Source of the DNA: Chryseobacterium jejuense
GTDB taxonomy: Bacteria; Bacteroidota; Bacteroidia; Flavobacteriales; Weeksellaceae
Direction: 5' to 3'
Assembly (NCBI RefSeq): GCF_900100075.1
Contig: NZ_FNEG01000005.1
Coordinates: forward strand, 372,001 to 436,000
DNA: 64,000 nt
Shown piece after piece: positions 9,196 through 18,427 of the stretch; position 1 is the stretch's first letter; every line of letters starts with the position of its first letter. Below the pieces are notes generated by a model. It had not been told where the DNA came from. It made no database searches and saw only the letters and a program-made list of their open reading frames with translations. The translations under genes and the position numbers were made by a program.

Positions 9196-10719
9196 ATGAA
9201 ATTAAGTTTAGCAATCGTTGCTTTAGCATTGGCAATCCCTACAGCCAGCTATGCACAAGATTCATCAGCAGCTACAGATGGAAAGTATCCTAATACTTTT
9301 TCTTCCGGTTCTGCCAACGTTTCCCCATTTACCAATCAGTCAAAAAGATTTAACGATTGGTCCATTTCAGTAGGAGCTGGAGTTCCGCTACTTCAATCAG
9401 CGGATTTAACTTCTATCAAAAATGGTAATGGTAAAAACCTTTTTGGATACTCAGCTTATGTAAGTATTGATAAAGCAATTACCCATGCATTCGGGATCAA
9501 TTTACAATATGACAGAGGTGAAACCAGACAAGGATGGTTCAATACTAAAGATGCTGCCCCTGATGCTGGTGCAGTAGCAGGTAGAACTCAGTATGATGCC
9601 ATCTCCCTTTTAGGAGATATCAACTTCTCTAACCTTTTGAGAAGAGTTGACAATCATTCTCCTTACAGATGGGCTCTTCACGGATACGCAGGTATCGGTA
9701 CTATTGCTTACAGAGCTTATCAGAAAACAAGTAAAGGACAAACATTAGCCACTGAAGTTAAACCTTTTCAATTAGGTTCAATGTTTATGCAGGCTGGTGC
9801 AGGTCTTAAATTCAAAATAAACAGAAGAATAGATCTGGAAGGTAGATTAATGTATGTTGTTACCGGTGATGATGAATTTGACGGTGGAGGTATGGCATAT
9901 AGTGATATCAACAGACGTTCAGAACAGGTTTCTGATAACTTCTTCAACGCTACTTTAGGCCTTTCTTTCAAACTAGGAAAACACGAATCTCACTTAATGT
10001 GGCATGACCCACTTCAGGAAATCTATTACAAGCTTGATGTTTTGGCTAATAAAAACCAGGATATTGAAGTATGTAAAAAAGGAGATGCTGATAACGACGG
10101 AGTATGTGATGATTGGGACAGACAACTTGACACTCCTGCAGGAGCTAGAGTGGATGGTGCTGGTGTTGCTCTTGATACAGACCTTGATGGGGTTATTGAC
10201 CTTTATGATAAGTGTGTAACAGTTCCTGGACCTGTGGAAAACAACGGTTGTCCTGTGAAAAAAGACAATAATCAAACTGCTGTAGAAGTAGAAAAAACCC
10301 TTAAGGATATCTACTTTAATTTTAACAAAGCTACCATCAGACCAGAATCTAATAGTAAATTAGACCTTGCTGCTTCAATTATCAAAGAGAACGGAGGAAA
10401 CTACTTACTAACAGGACATACTGATATTAAAGGAAATGCAGCATACAACCTAAGATTATCTAAAGAAAGAGCTGCTGCTGTAGTAGGTGCTCTGGAAAAC
10501 AGAGGTGTTAGTGACACTGTGCTGAAATCAAAAGGAGTAGGTTCTGCAGAAGCTACAATCCGAGCTTCAGCTTCAGATGCTGAAAGATTAGCAGACAGAA
10601 AAGTTACGGTAAGATTTATAGAAAGCTCAGAATGGAATTCTATTAAAAAGAAAGACTATGAAGATGCTCCTGTAAAAAAACCGGTAAAAAAAGCTCCGGC
10701 TAAGAAAAAGAAAAAATAA
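9196..10719 (+). CDS. OmpA family outer membrane protein (paralogue 2, Lys-rich tail)
   Basis: 507 residues: a signal peptide (1-21, ending ASYAQ), a beta-barrel (about 40-275), a TSP3 segment (about 295-350) and an OmpA C-terminal domain with the peptidoglycan contacts expected in TGHTDIKGNAAYN and LSKERA. It ends in a lysine/proline-rich tail (KKPVKKAPAKKKKK). Residues 1-352 match the next gene with about nine differences, but the OmpA domains are only distantly related. It should link the outer membrane to peptidoglycan. A strong terminator follows. Confidence 0.92.
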   Translation: MKLSLAIVALALAIPTASYAQDSSAATDGKYPNTFSSGSANVSPFTNQSKRFNDWSISVGAGVPLLQSADLTSIKNGNGKNLFGYSAYVSIDKAITHAFGINLQYDRGETRQGWFNTKDAAPDAGAVAGRTQYDAISLLGDINFSNLLRRVDNHSPYRWALHGYAGIGTIAYRAYQKTSKGQTLATEVKPFQLGSMFMQAGAGLKFKINRRIDLEGRLMYVVTGDDEFDGGGMAYSDINRRSEQVSDNFFNATLGLSFKLGKHESHLMWHDPLQEIYYKLDVLANKNQDIEVCKKGDADNDGVCDDWDRQLDTPAGARVDGAGVALDTDLDGVIDLYDKCVTVPGPVENNGCPVKKDNNQTAVEVEKTLKDIYFNFNKATIRPESNSKLDLAASIIKENGGNYLLTGHTDIKGNAAYNLRLSKERAAAVVGALENRGVSDTVLKSKGVGSAEATIRASASDAERLADRKVTVRFIESSEWNSIKKKDYEDAPVKKPVKKAPAKKKKK

Positions 10720-10736
10720 TTTCTTATACAATACAT

Positions 10737-10772
10737 AAACCGAAAAGAATTGCTCTTTTCGGTTTTTTTTTT
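10737..10772 (+). terminator. Terminator after OmpA paralogue 2
   Basis: AAACCGAAAAGA (10737-10748) pairs perfectly with TCTTTTCGGTTT (10754-10765), followed by a long T-run. The third paralogue therefore has its own promoter somewhere in 10773-10930. I could not find a clean TAnnTTTG there. Confidence 0.9.
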
Positions 10773-10930
10773 TCAACTACGACTTTTTTTACATACCTTT
10801 ATATCATTTTCCGGGCGATAAATGCAGAATCATTAAGATATTTTCATTATTGTTTTGAAAAAAACATCACAAAAGTAACTTTTTAACGTAAAAAAATCAT
10901 TTAAAATAACTTAACTAAAAAAATAACACT

Positions 10931-12367
10931 ATGAAATTAAGTTTAGCAATTGCTGCTTTAGCATTGGCGATTCCTACAGCCAGCTATGCACAAGACTCAA
11001 CGGCAGTTTCAAAAGGAGAGTATCCCAATACGTTCTCGTCTGGGTCTGCCAACGTTTCCCCATTTACCAATCAATCCAAAAGATTTAATGACTGGTCCAT
11101 TTCTGCGGGGGTTGGAGTTCCATTACTTCAATCAGCAGATTTAACATCCATCAAAAATGGTAATGGTAAAAACCTTTTTGGATACTCAGCTTATGTAAGT
11201 ATTGATAAAGCGATTACCCATGCATTCGGGATCAATTTACAATATGACAGAGGTGAAACCAGACAAGGATGGTTCAATACTAAAGATGCTGCCCCCGATG
11301 CTGGTGCAGTAGCAGGTAGAACTCAGTATGATGCCATCTCCCTTTTAGGAGATATCAACTTCTCTAACCTTTTGAGAAGAGTTGACAATCATTCTCCTTA
11401 CAGATGGGCTCTTCACGGATACGCAGGTATCGGTACTATTGCTTACAGAGCGTATCAGAAAACAAGTAAAGGACAAACATTAGCCACTGAAGTTAAACCT
11501 TTCCAATTAGGTTCAATGTTTATGCAGGCTGGTGCAGGTCTTAAATTCAAAATAAACAGAAGAATAGATCTGGAAGGTAGATTAATGTATGTTGTTACCG
11601 GTGATGATGAATTTGACGGTGGAGGTATGGCATATAGTGATATCAACAGACGTTCAGAACAGGTTTCTGATAACTTCTTCAATGCTACTTTAGGTCTTTC
11701 TGTAAAATTAGGAAAACACGAATCTCACTTAATGTGGCATGACCCGCTTCAGGAAATCTATTACAAACTTGATGTTTTGGCTAATAAAAACCAGGATATC
11801 GAAGTATGTAAAAAAGGAGATGCTGATAACGACGGAGTATGTGATGATTGGGACAGACAACTTGACACTCCTGCAGGAGCTAGAGTGGATGGCGCAGGTG
11901 TTGCTCTTGATACAGACCTTGATGGGGTTATTGATCTTTACGATAAGTGTGTAACAGTTCCTGGACCTGTTGAAAACAACGGTTGTCCTACTACCACTAC
12001 AGGACCGGTAATAGAAACAGAAACTAAATTAGAGGGAATTGAGTTTGACTTAAATTCTGATAGAATTTTACCTTCAAATACTCCTATCCTAAATAACGCT
12101 GTAAACTACATCAATTCTTCAAATGGTGCTTACAATGTTGTAGGTGCTACTGATACAAGAGGTACTGATGCTTACAACCAAAAATTATCTCAAAGAAGAG
12201 CCAACAACGTTAAGAGTTATCTAATCAAAAACGGAGTTCAGTCTGGTAAATTAAACGCTGTAGGTAAAGGTGAAAAAGACCTTAAATATCCTGAGTGCGA
12301 ACCAGCAACGAAGTGCCCTGAGTGGAAAAACAGAGCCAACAGAAGAGTATACTTCGAAGCTAAATAA
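10931..12367 (+). CDS. OmpA family outer membrane protein (paralogue 3)
   Basis: 478 residues: a signal peptide (1-21), a barrel and a TSP3 segment almost identical to paralogue 2, constant at an offset of exactly 1735 bases with no indels. Immediately after NNGCP the sequence changes to a different OmpA domain (GIEFDLNSDRILP, GATDTRGTDAYN, LSQRRANNV). This one has two cysteines in a loop near the C-terminus (PECEPATKCPEW) and no Lys-rich tail. The sharp change from near identity to low similarity points to recent duplication or gene conversion of the N-terminal part. Confidence 0.92.
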   Translation: MKLSLAIAALALAIPTASYAQDSTAVSKGEYPNTFSSGSANVSPFTNQSKRFNDWSISAGVGVPLLQSADLTSIKNGNGKNLFGYSAYVSIDKAITHAFGINLQYDRGETRQGWFNTKDAAPDAGAVAGRTQYDAISLLGDINFSNLLRRVDNHSPYRWALHGYAGIGTIAYRAYQKTSKGQTLATEVKPFQLGSMFMQAGAGLKFKINRRIDLEGRLMYVVTGDDEFDGGGMAYSDINRRSEQVSDNFFNATLGLSVKLGKHESHLMWHDPLQEIYYKLDVLANKNQDIEVCKKGDADNDGVCDDWDRQLDTPAGARVDGAGVALDTDLDGVIDLYDKCVTVPGPVENNGCPTTTTGPVIETETKLEGIEFDLNSDRILPSNTPILNNAVNYINSSNGAYNVVGATDTRGTDAYNQKLSQRRANNVKSYLIKNGVQSGKLNAVGKGEKDLKYPECEPATKCPEWKNRANRRVYFEAK

Positions 12368-12391
12368 TAAACTTATTAATTTATTATATAA

Positions 12392-12417
12392 AAGTCACGC
12401 ATTGCGTGGCTTTTTTT
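12392..12417 (+). terminator. Terminator after OmpA paralogue 3
   Basis: GTCACGC and GCGTGGC form a stem with an ATT loop, followed by seven T. Confidence 0.8.
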
Positions 12418-12445
12418 GTCCTAATACTTTCCTTATTTTTACATC

Positions 12446-14353
12446 ATGATTTCTCCACAGGATTTTCAAAAGCTAAAATATGATACTCTTAAGTATTTCT
12501 GGGGCTACACCGGCTTCAGAGATTCTCAGGAAGAAATTATCAATGCTGTTATCAATGAAAAAGATACGCTGGTGCTGCTTCCTACAGGTGCCGGAAAATC
12601 ATTATGCTATCAGCTTCCTGCCTTATTGAAAGAAGGAACCTGTCTGGTAATTTCGCCATTGCTGGCTTTAATGAAAGATCAGGTAAATCAGCTTAAATTC
12701 CGCGGTATAGAAGCAGAATACCTGTCATCCGAATTAGATGAATATGATGCTGAAACCATTTACAACCGTTGTAAAGAAGGACTTACCAAGCTGCTTTACA
12801 TATCTCCGGAAAGATTAACCAATACCCAGTTTCTTCAGAATATCGAAGAAATTGAACTTTCATTCATTGCTGTAGATGAGGCTCACTGTATTTCTGAATG
12901 GGGACAAGATTTTCGTCCAAGTTATCAGAATATCAAAGGGTTCAGAACTAACAATCCTGAAATCCCGTGTCTGGCATTAACGGCAACAGCAACTCCAAAG
13001 GTTCTGAAAGAGATCAAGAATAAGCTTGAATTAAGAAATCCTGCTGTATTTCAGAAAAGTTTTAAAAGGGATAATATCAAAATCTTTACAGAAGAAGTTT
13101 CCGATAAATTCCAACGTGTTCTGGATATTTTAAAATACAATACAGATTCTGGGATTGTATATGTAAGGACCCGAAAAGAAGCTGAACTGCTTTCAGAATT
13201 CTTAAAGAAAAATCAACTGAAAAATGTAGATTATTTTCACGCTGGTTTAACCACAAAAGAAAAAAATACAAGGCAAAATACCTGGAACAACAGTGACAAT
13301 CAGGTCCTGATTTCAACCAATGCCTTTGGAATGGGTATTGACAAGGATAATGTACGTTTTGTACTCCACTACTCGCCTGCTGCTTCGCTTGAAAATTATT
13401 ATCAGGAAATAGGAAGAGCAGGAAGAGATGGTAAGGAAAGTTTTGCATTTATGCTATGGAATAAACAGGAGCTTCTGAACTTCGATCAGATCCTCAAAAA
13501 CCAGATTCCCAATAAGGCTGAGTTTTTAAAGATTATCAGCTACCTCTACTCTATTTTTCAGGTAGCAGAATTTGAGTTACCTGAGAAAACATTCCAGTTG
13601 AATACAATTGGGATACAAAATTTCACAAGATTATCAAAAGCCAAGATCAATAATGTTCTCAACTTTCTGCATAATCAGGAAATCATTTATTACAATGAGA
13701 ATAAAAGCCTGTCCTCTTTGGAGCTTTCTATTAAATCTGATGAAATAGATCAGCTGCCCCAAAAAGATGCTTATTTCATAGAGCTTCTCCTTCGTACCAT
13801 GTCTGGAATTACCACACACAAGGTAATGTTCAGTGAACAACAGGTCAGCAATAAAATTCAAGTAAGCGTTCCTTTAATTAAAGAACGTTTAAAAGAACTT
13901 CAACAGAAGAATTATCTTGAATACATAGATGGAGCTTTATCTAGTATTAAATTCCTTAAACCCCGTGATGAAAGAGCTATTAGTAGTGCTTATTGGAAAC
14001 TTTTTGAACATATTCAGCGAAACAAGATTCAGAAATGGGAAGAAATGAAATTTTATGTAGAGGATAAGGATTATTGTAAAATAAAACTTATTCTGGCTTA
14101 TTTCGGTGAAAAAAATTCTAAAAACTGTGGCCACTGTTCTGTATGTGAAAAGAACAAGCAATCTATTTTCGGAAAAAATATTTCCCAGCAAATCATCAAT
14201 TTATTGTCAAAAAAATCAGCTACCATTGAAGAACTTTCCGTACAGCTAAGTTATCATTCCAAGGAAAGCATTCTGGAAAACTTAATTTTCCTATTAGATT
14301 CCGGAAAAGTAAAAATGCTGAATTTCAGAACGTACGCACTTAACCATGGATAA
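12446..14353 (+). CDS. recQ: RecQ-family ATP-dependent DNA helicase
   Basis: 635 residues. Superfamily 2 motifs: Walker A PTGAGKS (46-52), DEAH (144-147), TATATP (motif III) and QEIGRAGRDG (motif VI). The zinc-binding cysteines of the RecQ-Ct domain are present (YFGEKNSKNCGHCSVCEK). The C-terminus looks like a small winged-helix/HTH region (IINLLSKKSATIEELSVQL) rather than a clear HRDC domain. RecQ unwinds DNA in 3'-5' direction during recombination repair. Bacteroidota usually carry more than one RecQ; this looks like the shorter, HRDC-less type. Confidence 0.92.
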   Translation: MISPQDFQKLKYDTLKYFWGYTGFRDSQEEIINAVINEKDTLVLLPTGAGKSLCYQLPALLKEGTCLVISPLLALMKDQVNQLKFRGIEAEYLSSELDEYDAETIYNRCKEGLTKLLYISPERLTNTQFLQNIEEIELSFIAVDEAHCISEWGQDFRPSYQNIKGFRTNNPEIPCLALTATATPKVLKEIKNKLELRNPAVFQKSFKRDNIKIFTEEVSDKFQRVLDILKYNTDSGIVYVRTRKEAELLSEFLKKNQLKNVDYFHAGLTTKEKNTRQNTWNNSDNQVLISTNAFGMGIDKDNVRFVLHYSPAASLENYYQEIGRAGRDGKESFAFMLWNKQELLNFDQILKNQIPNKAEFLKIISYLYSIFQVAEFELPEKTFQLNTIGIQNFTRLSKAKINNVLNFLHNQEIIYYNENKSLSSLELSIKSDEIDQLPQKDAYFIELLLRTMSGITTHKVMFSEQQVSNKIQVSVPLIKERLKELQQKNYLEYIDGALSSIKFLKPRDERAISSAYWKLFEHIQRNKIQKWEEMKFYVEDKDYCKIKLILAYFGEKNSKNCGHCSVCEKNKQSIFGKNISQQIINLLSKKSATIEELSVQLSYHSKESILENLIFLLDSGKVKMLNFRTYALNHG

Positions 14354-14354
14354 T

Positions 14355-14475
14355 GAGTAATTGGCAATGGGTAATGAGTAACAATAAACATAGTCTATGA
14401 TGTAATCATTATCTACTCATCCTATCTCTAAAAACTCTCCTATCCCCAAACTTAAACACTTTCAGACTCTCGGAT
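14355..14475. repeat. Intergenic repeat, family B (low-complexity copy)
   Basis: The gap after recQ holds 'taatgagtaattggcaatggg' type text repeated as 'gtaatgagtaac', then pyrimidine-rich 'ctactcatcctatctctaaa'. It looks like a decayed copy of a family seen at 24.96-25.05, 41.02-41.15, 50.28-50.34 and 50.90-50.98 kb. Low confidence as one family. Confidence 0.3.
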
Positions 14476-14484
14476 CAAAAACTT

Positions 14485-14492
14485 ATCTTTGC
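14485..14492 (+). promoter_or_regulatory. Probable -7 promoter box of fmt
   Basis: TATCTTTG is a full TAnnTTTG match. It ends only 3 bases before the fmt ATG, so transcription would begin at or next to the start codon (leaderless mRNA). A TTTC lies about 20 bases upstream at the -33 position. Confidence 0.5.
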
Positions 14493-14495
14493 AGT

Positions 14496-15440
14496 ATGAA
14501 ATCATTGAAAGTCGTTTTTTTAGGTACTCCTGAGTTTGCAAAAACTTCTTTGGAGGCTATTCATCAATCTCATCATCAGGTGGTAGGTGTAGTAACCGTT
14601 GCAGATAAAGCAAGCGGGCGTGGCCAAAAAATCAACCAGTCCCCTGTAAAAGTATATGCTTCGGAAAATAATATTCCTGTTTTTCAACCTGAAAAACTAA
14701 GAAACCCTGAATTTTTAGAAGAACTTAGAAAACTGGATGCTGATGTTTTTGTAGTGGTAGCATTCAGAATGATGCCAAAAATTCTTTTTGAGATGCCGAA
14801 AATGGGAACCTTCAACCTTCATGCATCTCTTCTTCCTGATTATAGAGGAGCTGCTCCAATCAACTACGCAGTTATTAATGGTGAGGAAAAAACAGGAGCC
14901 ACTACTTTCTTTATTAATGAAAAAATTGATGAAGGAAATATTCTTCTTCAGGAGGAACTTGGCATCTTAACTGATGAAAATGCAGGTGGTCTTCATGACA
15001 GACTGATGGAAATGGGCTCTAAATTAGTAGTCAAAACATTGGACGGATTAGCTGAAAATGCTATTGAAGAAAAACCTCAGCCACAGGTTGAGCATCCAAA
15101 AAATGCCTATAAAATCTTTAAAGAAGACACTAGAATTAATTGGATAGCATTATCTAAAACAGTCCACCAGTTCATTCTGGGAATGTCACCTTATCCTGCA
15201 GCTTTCACTACTTTGAAAGTTGGAACAGAAGAAAAAGGATTAAAAATATTTGGTGGAAAATTTGAGATTTCTAACCATGGTAAACCTGCCGGAACGTTGG
15301 ATATTTCAAAAAATGAGTTTAAAATTTACACTCAGGATGGAGCTTATTTCCCACAGGAACTTCAGTTAGAGGGTAAAAAAAGAATGACTGTAAAGGATTT
15401 CCTTAATGGCTTCAGAAACTTTGACGAAATAACACTGTAA
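14496..15440 (+). CDS. fmt: Methionyl-tRNA formyltransferase
   Basis: 314 residues, standard length. VVFLGTPEFA at the N-terminus, the catalytic segment NLHASLLPDYRGAAPINYAV (Asn-His pair and the substrate loop) and the C-terminal tRNA-binding domain are clear. It formylates Met-tRNA(fMet) for translation initiation using 10-formyl-tetrahydrofolate. Single gene, closed by a strong terminator. Confidence 0.96.
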   Translation: MKSLKVVFLGTPEFAKTSLEAIHQSHHQVVGVVTVADKASGRGQKINQSPVKVYASENNIPVFQPEKLRNPEFLEELRKLDADVFVVVAFRMMPKILFEMPKMGTFNLHASLLPDYRGAAPINYAVINGEEKTGATTFFINEKIDEGNILLQEELGILTDENAGGLHDRLMEMGSKLVVKTLDGLAENAIEEKPQPQVEHPKNAYKIFKEDTRINWIALSKTVHQFILGMSPYPAAFTTLKVGTEEKGLKIFGGKFEISNHGKPAGTLDISKNEFKIYTQDGAYFPQELQLEGKKRMTVKDFLNGFRNFDEITL

Positions 15441-15469
15441 CCTTACAGCTAAATTGTAATCATAAATAA

Positions 15470-15502
15470 AAGTCACAACAGATATTTTGTTGTGACTTTT
15501 TT
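15470..15502 (+). terminator. Terminator after fmt
   Basis: AGTCACAACA (15471-15480) pairs exactly with TGTTGTGACT (15488-15497), followed by T-rich sequence. Confidence 0.85.
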
Positions 15503-15548
15503 ATTTCTTTTATCAAGCTGTTTTTTAAGCAGGAAACTACTCTATCCA

Positions 15549-16130
15549 TTAAGCTTTCTTCACAATTTTCTTACGAACTCTGCTCAGAGACTCCGGAGTT
15601 ACTCCCAAATAAGCTGCAATCTGAATATTGGTAAGACGATGAGCAATCTGGGGATATTTCTTTAAGAATTCAATATAACGTTCTTCTGAAGATTGGCTTA
15701 AGTTATCAATAACTCTACGTTGTAATGCAATAATTGAACTCTGAAACTTGAGTCTCATCAGTCTTTCCACTTCCGGCATTTCCAGATACAATTGTTCTTT
15801 ATCCTTTTTTGAAATCAAAAGAATTTCACTGTTTTCGAGAGCCTGAATGGTAAGTTTGGAAGGTATTCTGTTGATAAAGCTGTCTATATCGGAGATCCAC
15901 CAGTTTTCTATGGCAAAATATAAAATTTGTTCAGCAGCATTTCTATCCGTATGAAAAACCTTAAAGCAGCCATTCACTACAAATCCTTCAAAATCACAGA
16001 TACTTCCTTCCTCTAACAAAATTTCTTTCTTCTTTATTTTTCGATGGGTAAAGGCACTACAATATTTTTCCAGCTTTTCATCTGAAATATCAACATACTC
16101 CCTGATATGTTTTTGTAAAGACTCGGTCAT
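15549..16130 (-). CDS. Crp/Fnr family transcriptional regulator
   Basis: 193 residues. The N-terminal part is a cyclic-nucleotide-binding-like jelly roll (about 25-120: EILLEEGSICDFEGFVVNGCFKVF). The C-terminal part has an HTH (RLTNIQIAAYLGVTPESLSRVRKK) of the short form common in Bacteroidota. The ligand is unknown and the canonical cAMP-binding RxS arginine is not obvious. It sits downstream of ribB on the same strand, but the ribB terminator separates them. Confidence 0.85.
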   Translation of the reverse strand: MTESLQKHIREYVDISDEKLEKYCSAFTHRKIKKKEILLEEGSICDFEGFVVNGCFKVFHTDRNAAEQILYFAIENWWISDIDSFINRIPSKLTIQALENSEILLISKKDKEQLYLEMPEVERLMRLKFQSSIIALQRRVIDNLSQSSEERYIEFLKKYPQIAHRLTNIQIAAYLGVTPESLSRVRKKIVKKA

Positions 16131-16141
16131 GGTTTAAAAAT

Positions 16142-16175
16142 AAAAAAAGGTTTAGAAAAATCCTAAACCTTTTAA
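16142..16175 (-). terminator. Terminator of ribB
   Basis: AAAAGGTTTAG and CTAAACCTTTT form a stem around an AAAAATC-type loop, with A-runs on the plus strand giving a U-tract on the minus transcript. Confidence 0.75.
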
Positions 16176-16231
16176 TTCAATTTGCAAAAAGTCATTTAAA
16201 ATGAAAAAATTTCACTTCAAGCCTTTCACTA

Positions 16232-17353
16232 TTATAGTTGTACCAACTCAGTAACTTCTACATCATATCCTCCAACCTGAGGTTTGATGCTAGGGTTTTG
16301 AGTGATTACTTTAAACTTATTGATTCCTAAATTCTTTAAAATCTGCGTTCCAATACCATAATCTCTGTAGTTGTACGCTAAAGTAGGATGTTGCTCCTGC
16401 CCGTCCTGATAGTTCAGGAACTGCTGAAGTTTTCTTAATGTATTTTCAGAATTGGAAACGTTATTGATGAAAATGATTGCACCTTTCCCCGCTTCGTTCA
16501 CCATATTGGTTACTTTTTCCAATAAAGGTTTTTCACCATTGTTTAATCTTGTTAATACATCAAAATAAGAATCAGAAGACTGTACTCTTACCAAAACAGG
16601 TTCATCTACTGTCCATGCTCCTTTTGTTAATGCAAAGTGGATCTGATCGTTAGAAGTCTCTCTGAATGCATAAAAGTCAAACTCTCCGTAGTGTGTTTTC
16701 ACTTTCTTCTCTTCCAGTCTTTCAACAAGATTTCCTTTCTTAAGCTGATAGTGGATTAAATCTTCAATGGAAACAATCTTCATATCATGCTTTTGAGCAA
16801 ATGCATGAAGTTCAGGTAAACGGGACATTGTTCCGTCTTCGTTCATAATTTCACAGATAACACCTCCTTCTTTCAATCCTGCTAAGTGCGTAAGATCAAT
16901 GGCAGCTTCAGTGTGTCCTGCTCTTTTCAATACACCACCTTTTCTAGCGCGAAGCGGGAAAATGTGTCCTGGTCTCATGAAGTCTGTAGGTTTGGATTTC
17001 TCATCCATCAAAGCTAAAATTGTTTTTGCTCTGTCTCCTGCAGAAATCCCTGTAGAAGTTCCGTTTCCTAAAAGGTCAACAGATACGGTAAAAGCAGTCT
17101 CTTTAGGATCACTGCTTCTGCTTACCATTACTTCAAGACCTAGTTCATCACATCTTTTTTCAGGAAGCGGCATACAGATAAGCCCTCTTCCGTGAAGTGC
17201 CATGAAGTTGATAATTTCTGGTGTTGTTAGTTCTGCTGCGCAAAGAAAATCTCCTTCATTCTCTCTGTCTTCATCATCTACTACTATGATTATTTTCCCA
17301 TTTCTAAGGTCTTCAATAGCCTCCGGAATAGTATTTAATTTAATATCAGACAT
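16232..17353 (-). CDS. ribB: 3,4-dihydroxy-2-butanone-4-phosphate synthase with degenerate GTP cyclohydrolase II half (RibBX-like)
   Basis: 373 residues. Residues 1-205 are a full RibB domain with the acidic active-site loop DDEDRENEGDFLCAAE, RPGHIFPLRARKGGVLKRAG and HTEAAIDL. They convert ribulose 5-phosphate to the butanone phosphate for riboflavin. Residues 210-373 have the fold and length of RibA but contain no cysteine at all, so the three zinc ligands of GTP cyclohydrolase II are absent, and the GRGIGL-type loop has become RDYGIGTQIL. The protein should therefore do only the RibB step, and a separate RibA must exist elsewhere. Such degenerate fusions are known in several phyla. Confidence 0.88.
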   Translation of the reverse strand: MSDIKLNTIPEAIEDLRNGKIIIVVDDEDRENEGDFLCAAELTTPEIINFMALHGRGLICMPLPEKRCDELGLEVMVSRSSDPKETAFTVSVDLLGNGTSTGISAGDRAKTILALMDEKSKPTDFMRPGHIFPLRARKGGVLKRAGHTEAAIDLTHLAGLKEGGVICEIMNEDGTMSRLPELHAFAQKHDMKIVSIEDLIHYQLKKGNLVERLEEKKVKTHYGEFDFYAFRETSNDQIHFALTKGAWTVDEPVLVRVQSSDSYFDVLTRLNNGEKPLLEKVTNMVNEAGKGAIIFINNVSNSENTLRKLQQFLNYQDGQEQHPTLAYNYRDYGIGTQILKNLGINKFKVITQNPSIKPQVGGYDVEVTELVQL

Positions 17354-17373
17354 TTTTACTTTTTATTTGTGTG

Positions 17374-17381
17374 CAAAGATA
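17374..17381 (-). promoter_or_regulatory. Probable -7 promoter box of ribB
   Basis: TATCTTTG on the minus strand, 20 bases upstream of the ribB start. No FMN riboswitch-like fold is visible; the leader is too short for one. Confidence 0.45.
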
Positions 17382-17422
17382 CTCATAAAAATAAGCATCT
17401 GCCAATTTATATGAATGGTTTA

Positions 17423-18427
17423 TTACGCGTTGGATAAGGAGTTCACCGCTTCTCTGATAATCTCGTAAGATCTTAATCTTTTCTGGTGATCGTAAATATG
17501 TGAATTAATCATCAGCTCATCTACATGGAACCTTTCCTGGAAGTCTTTAAGCTTCTCCTGAATTTCAGCCTGATCCCCAATAAATGTATATCTCAGTTTC
17601 TGTAAAACCATCGATTTTTCCATAGGTGACCAGATATCATCCATATCATCTACCGGCGGAGCAAATGGCTTTCTGTCGTTTCTTACAATATTGATGAATG
17701 CCTGAAATAAAGTGGTGGAAATTTTATGAGCTTCTTCAGTTGTTTCCGCTGCTACACCATTTACGCAAGCAATGATATAGGGCTTATCGGCATATTCTGA
17801 AGGCTGAAAACGTTCTCTGTAAATTTTAAAAGCCATTTCCATCTGTTCCGGAGCAAAATGTCCTGCAAAAGCATATGGCAATCCAAGTTCGGCAGCCAGC
17901 CACGCGCTATCTGTACTTGAACCTAAAATATAAAGTGGAATATCCAATCCTTCTCCCGGAATAGCACGAACCATTGCGTCTGAATTTTCTTTGGAAAAAT
18001 ACCTTTGAAGTTCCAGAATCTGTCTAGGAAACTGTTCATTGATAATGGCAGGGTTTCTTCCCAAAGCCTGAGCTGTTAAACCATCTGTTCCGGGTGCTCT
18101 ACCTAATCCCAAATCAATTCTTCCGGGGAAAAGAGATTCCAGTGTTCCGAATTGTTCTGCAATAATCAGAGAGCTGTGATTGGGAAGCATAATACCTCCT
18201 GAACCCACTCTTATCTTTTTCGTTCCATTAGCGATAAAACCTATTAAAACAGAGGTTGCAGAGCTGGCGATACTTTCCATATTGTGGTGTTCCGCCAGCC
18301 AGAATCTTTTATAGTCTAACCCTTCTGCATGATTGGCTAAGGACAAACTGTCCTGAAAAGTATCATGAATGCTTTTCCCTTGCTTTACCGGTGCAAGGTC
18401 TAAAACAGAAATTTCAAAATTTTTCAT
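17423..18427 (-). CDS. LLM-class flavin-dependent oxidoreductase (luciferase-like)
   Basis: 334 residues. The TIM-barrel pattern FEISVLDLAPVKQG, FWLAEHHNM, IRVGSGGIMLPNHSSL, EQFGTLESLFPGRIDLGLGRAPG matches the YhbW/MsnO8 subgroup of bacterial luciferase-like proteins. It probably uses reduced flavin; the substrate is unknown. It stands alone, with about 200 bases upstream that hold a TAAATTTG box on the minus strand (18493-18500). Confidence 0.85.
   Translation of the reverse strand: MKNFEISVLDLAPVKQGKSIHDTFQDSLSLANHAEGLDYKRFWLAEHHNMESIASSATSVLIGFIANGTKKIRVGSGGIMLPNHSSLIIAEQFGTLESLFPGRIDLGLGRAPGTDGLTAQALGRNPAIINEQFPRQILELQRYFSKENSDAMVRAIPGEGLDIPLYILGSSTDSAWLAAELGLPYAFAGHFAPEQMEMAFKIYRERFQPSEYADKPYIIACVNGVAAETTEEAHKISTTLFQAFINIVRNDRKPFAPPVDDMDDIWSPMEKSMVLQKLRYTFIGDQAEIQEKLKDFQERFHVDELMINSHIYDHQKRLRSYEIIREAVNSLSNA

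Noticed and set aside
10773..10930. Phase-variable promoter between OmpA paralogues
   Set aside because: There is no inverted repeat pair or invertase gene, and no clear promoter box, so no support for phase variation despite the mosaic genes.
16232..17380. FMN riboswitch before ribB
   Set aside because: The leader between the -7 box and the start codon is under 25 bases, too short for an RFN element, and no conserved RFN words are seen.
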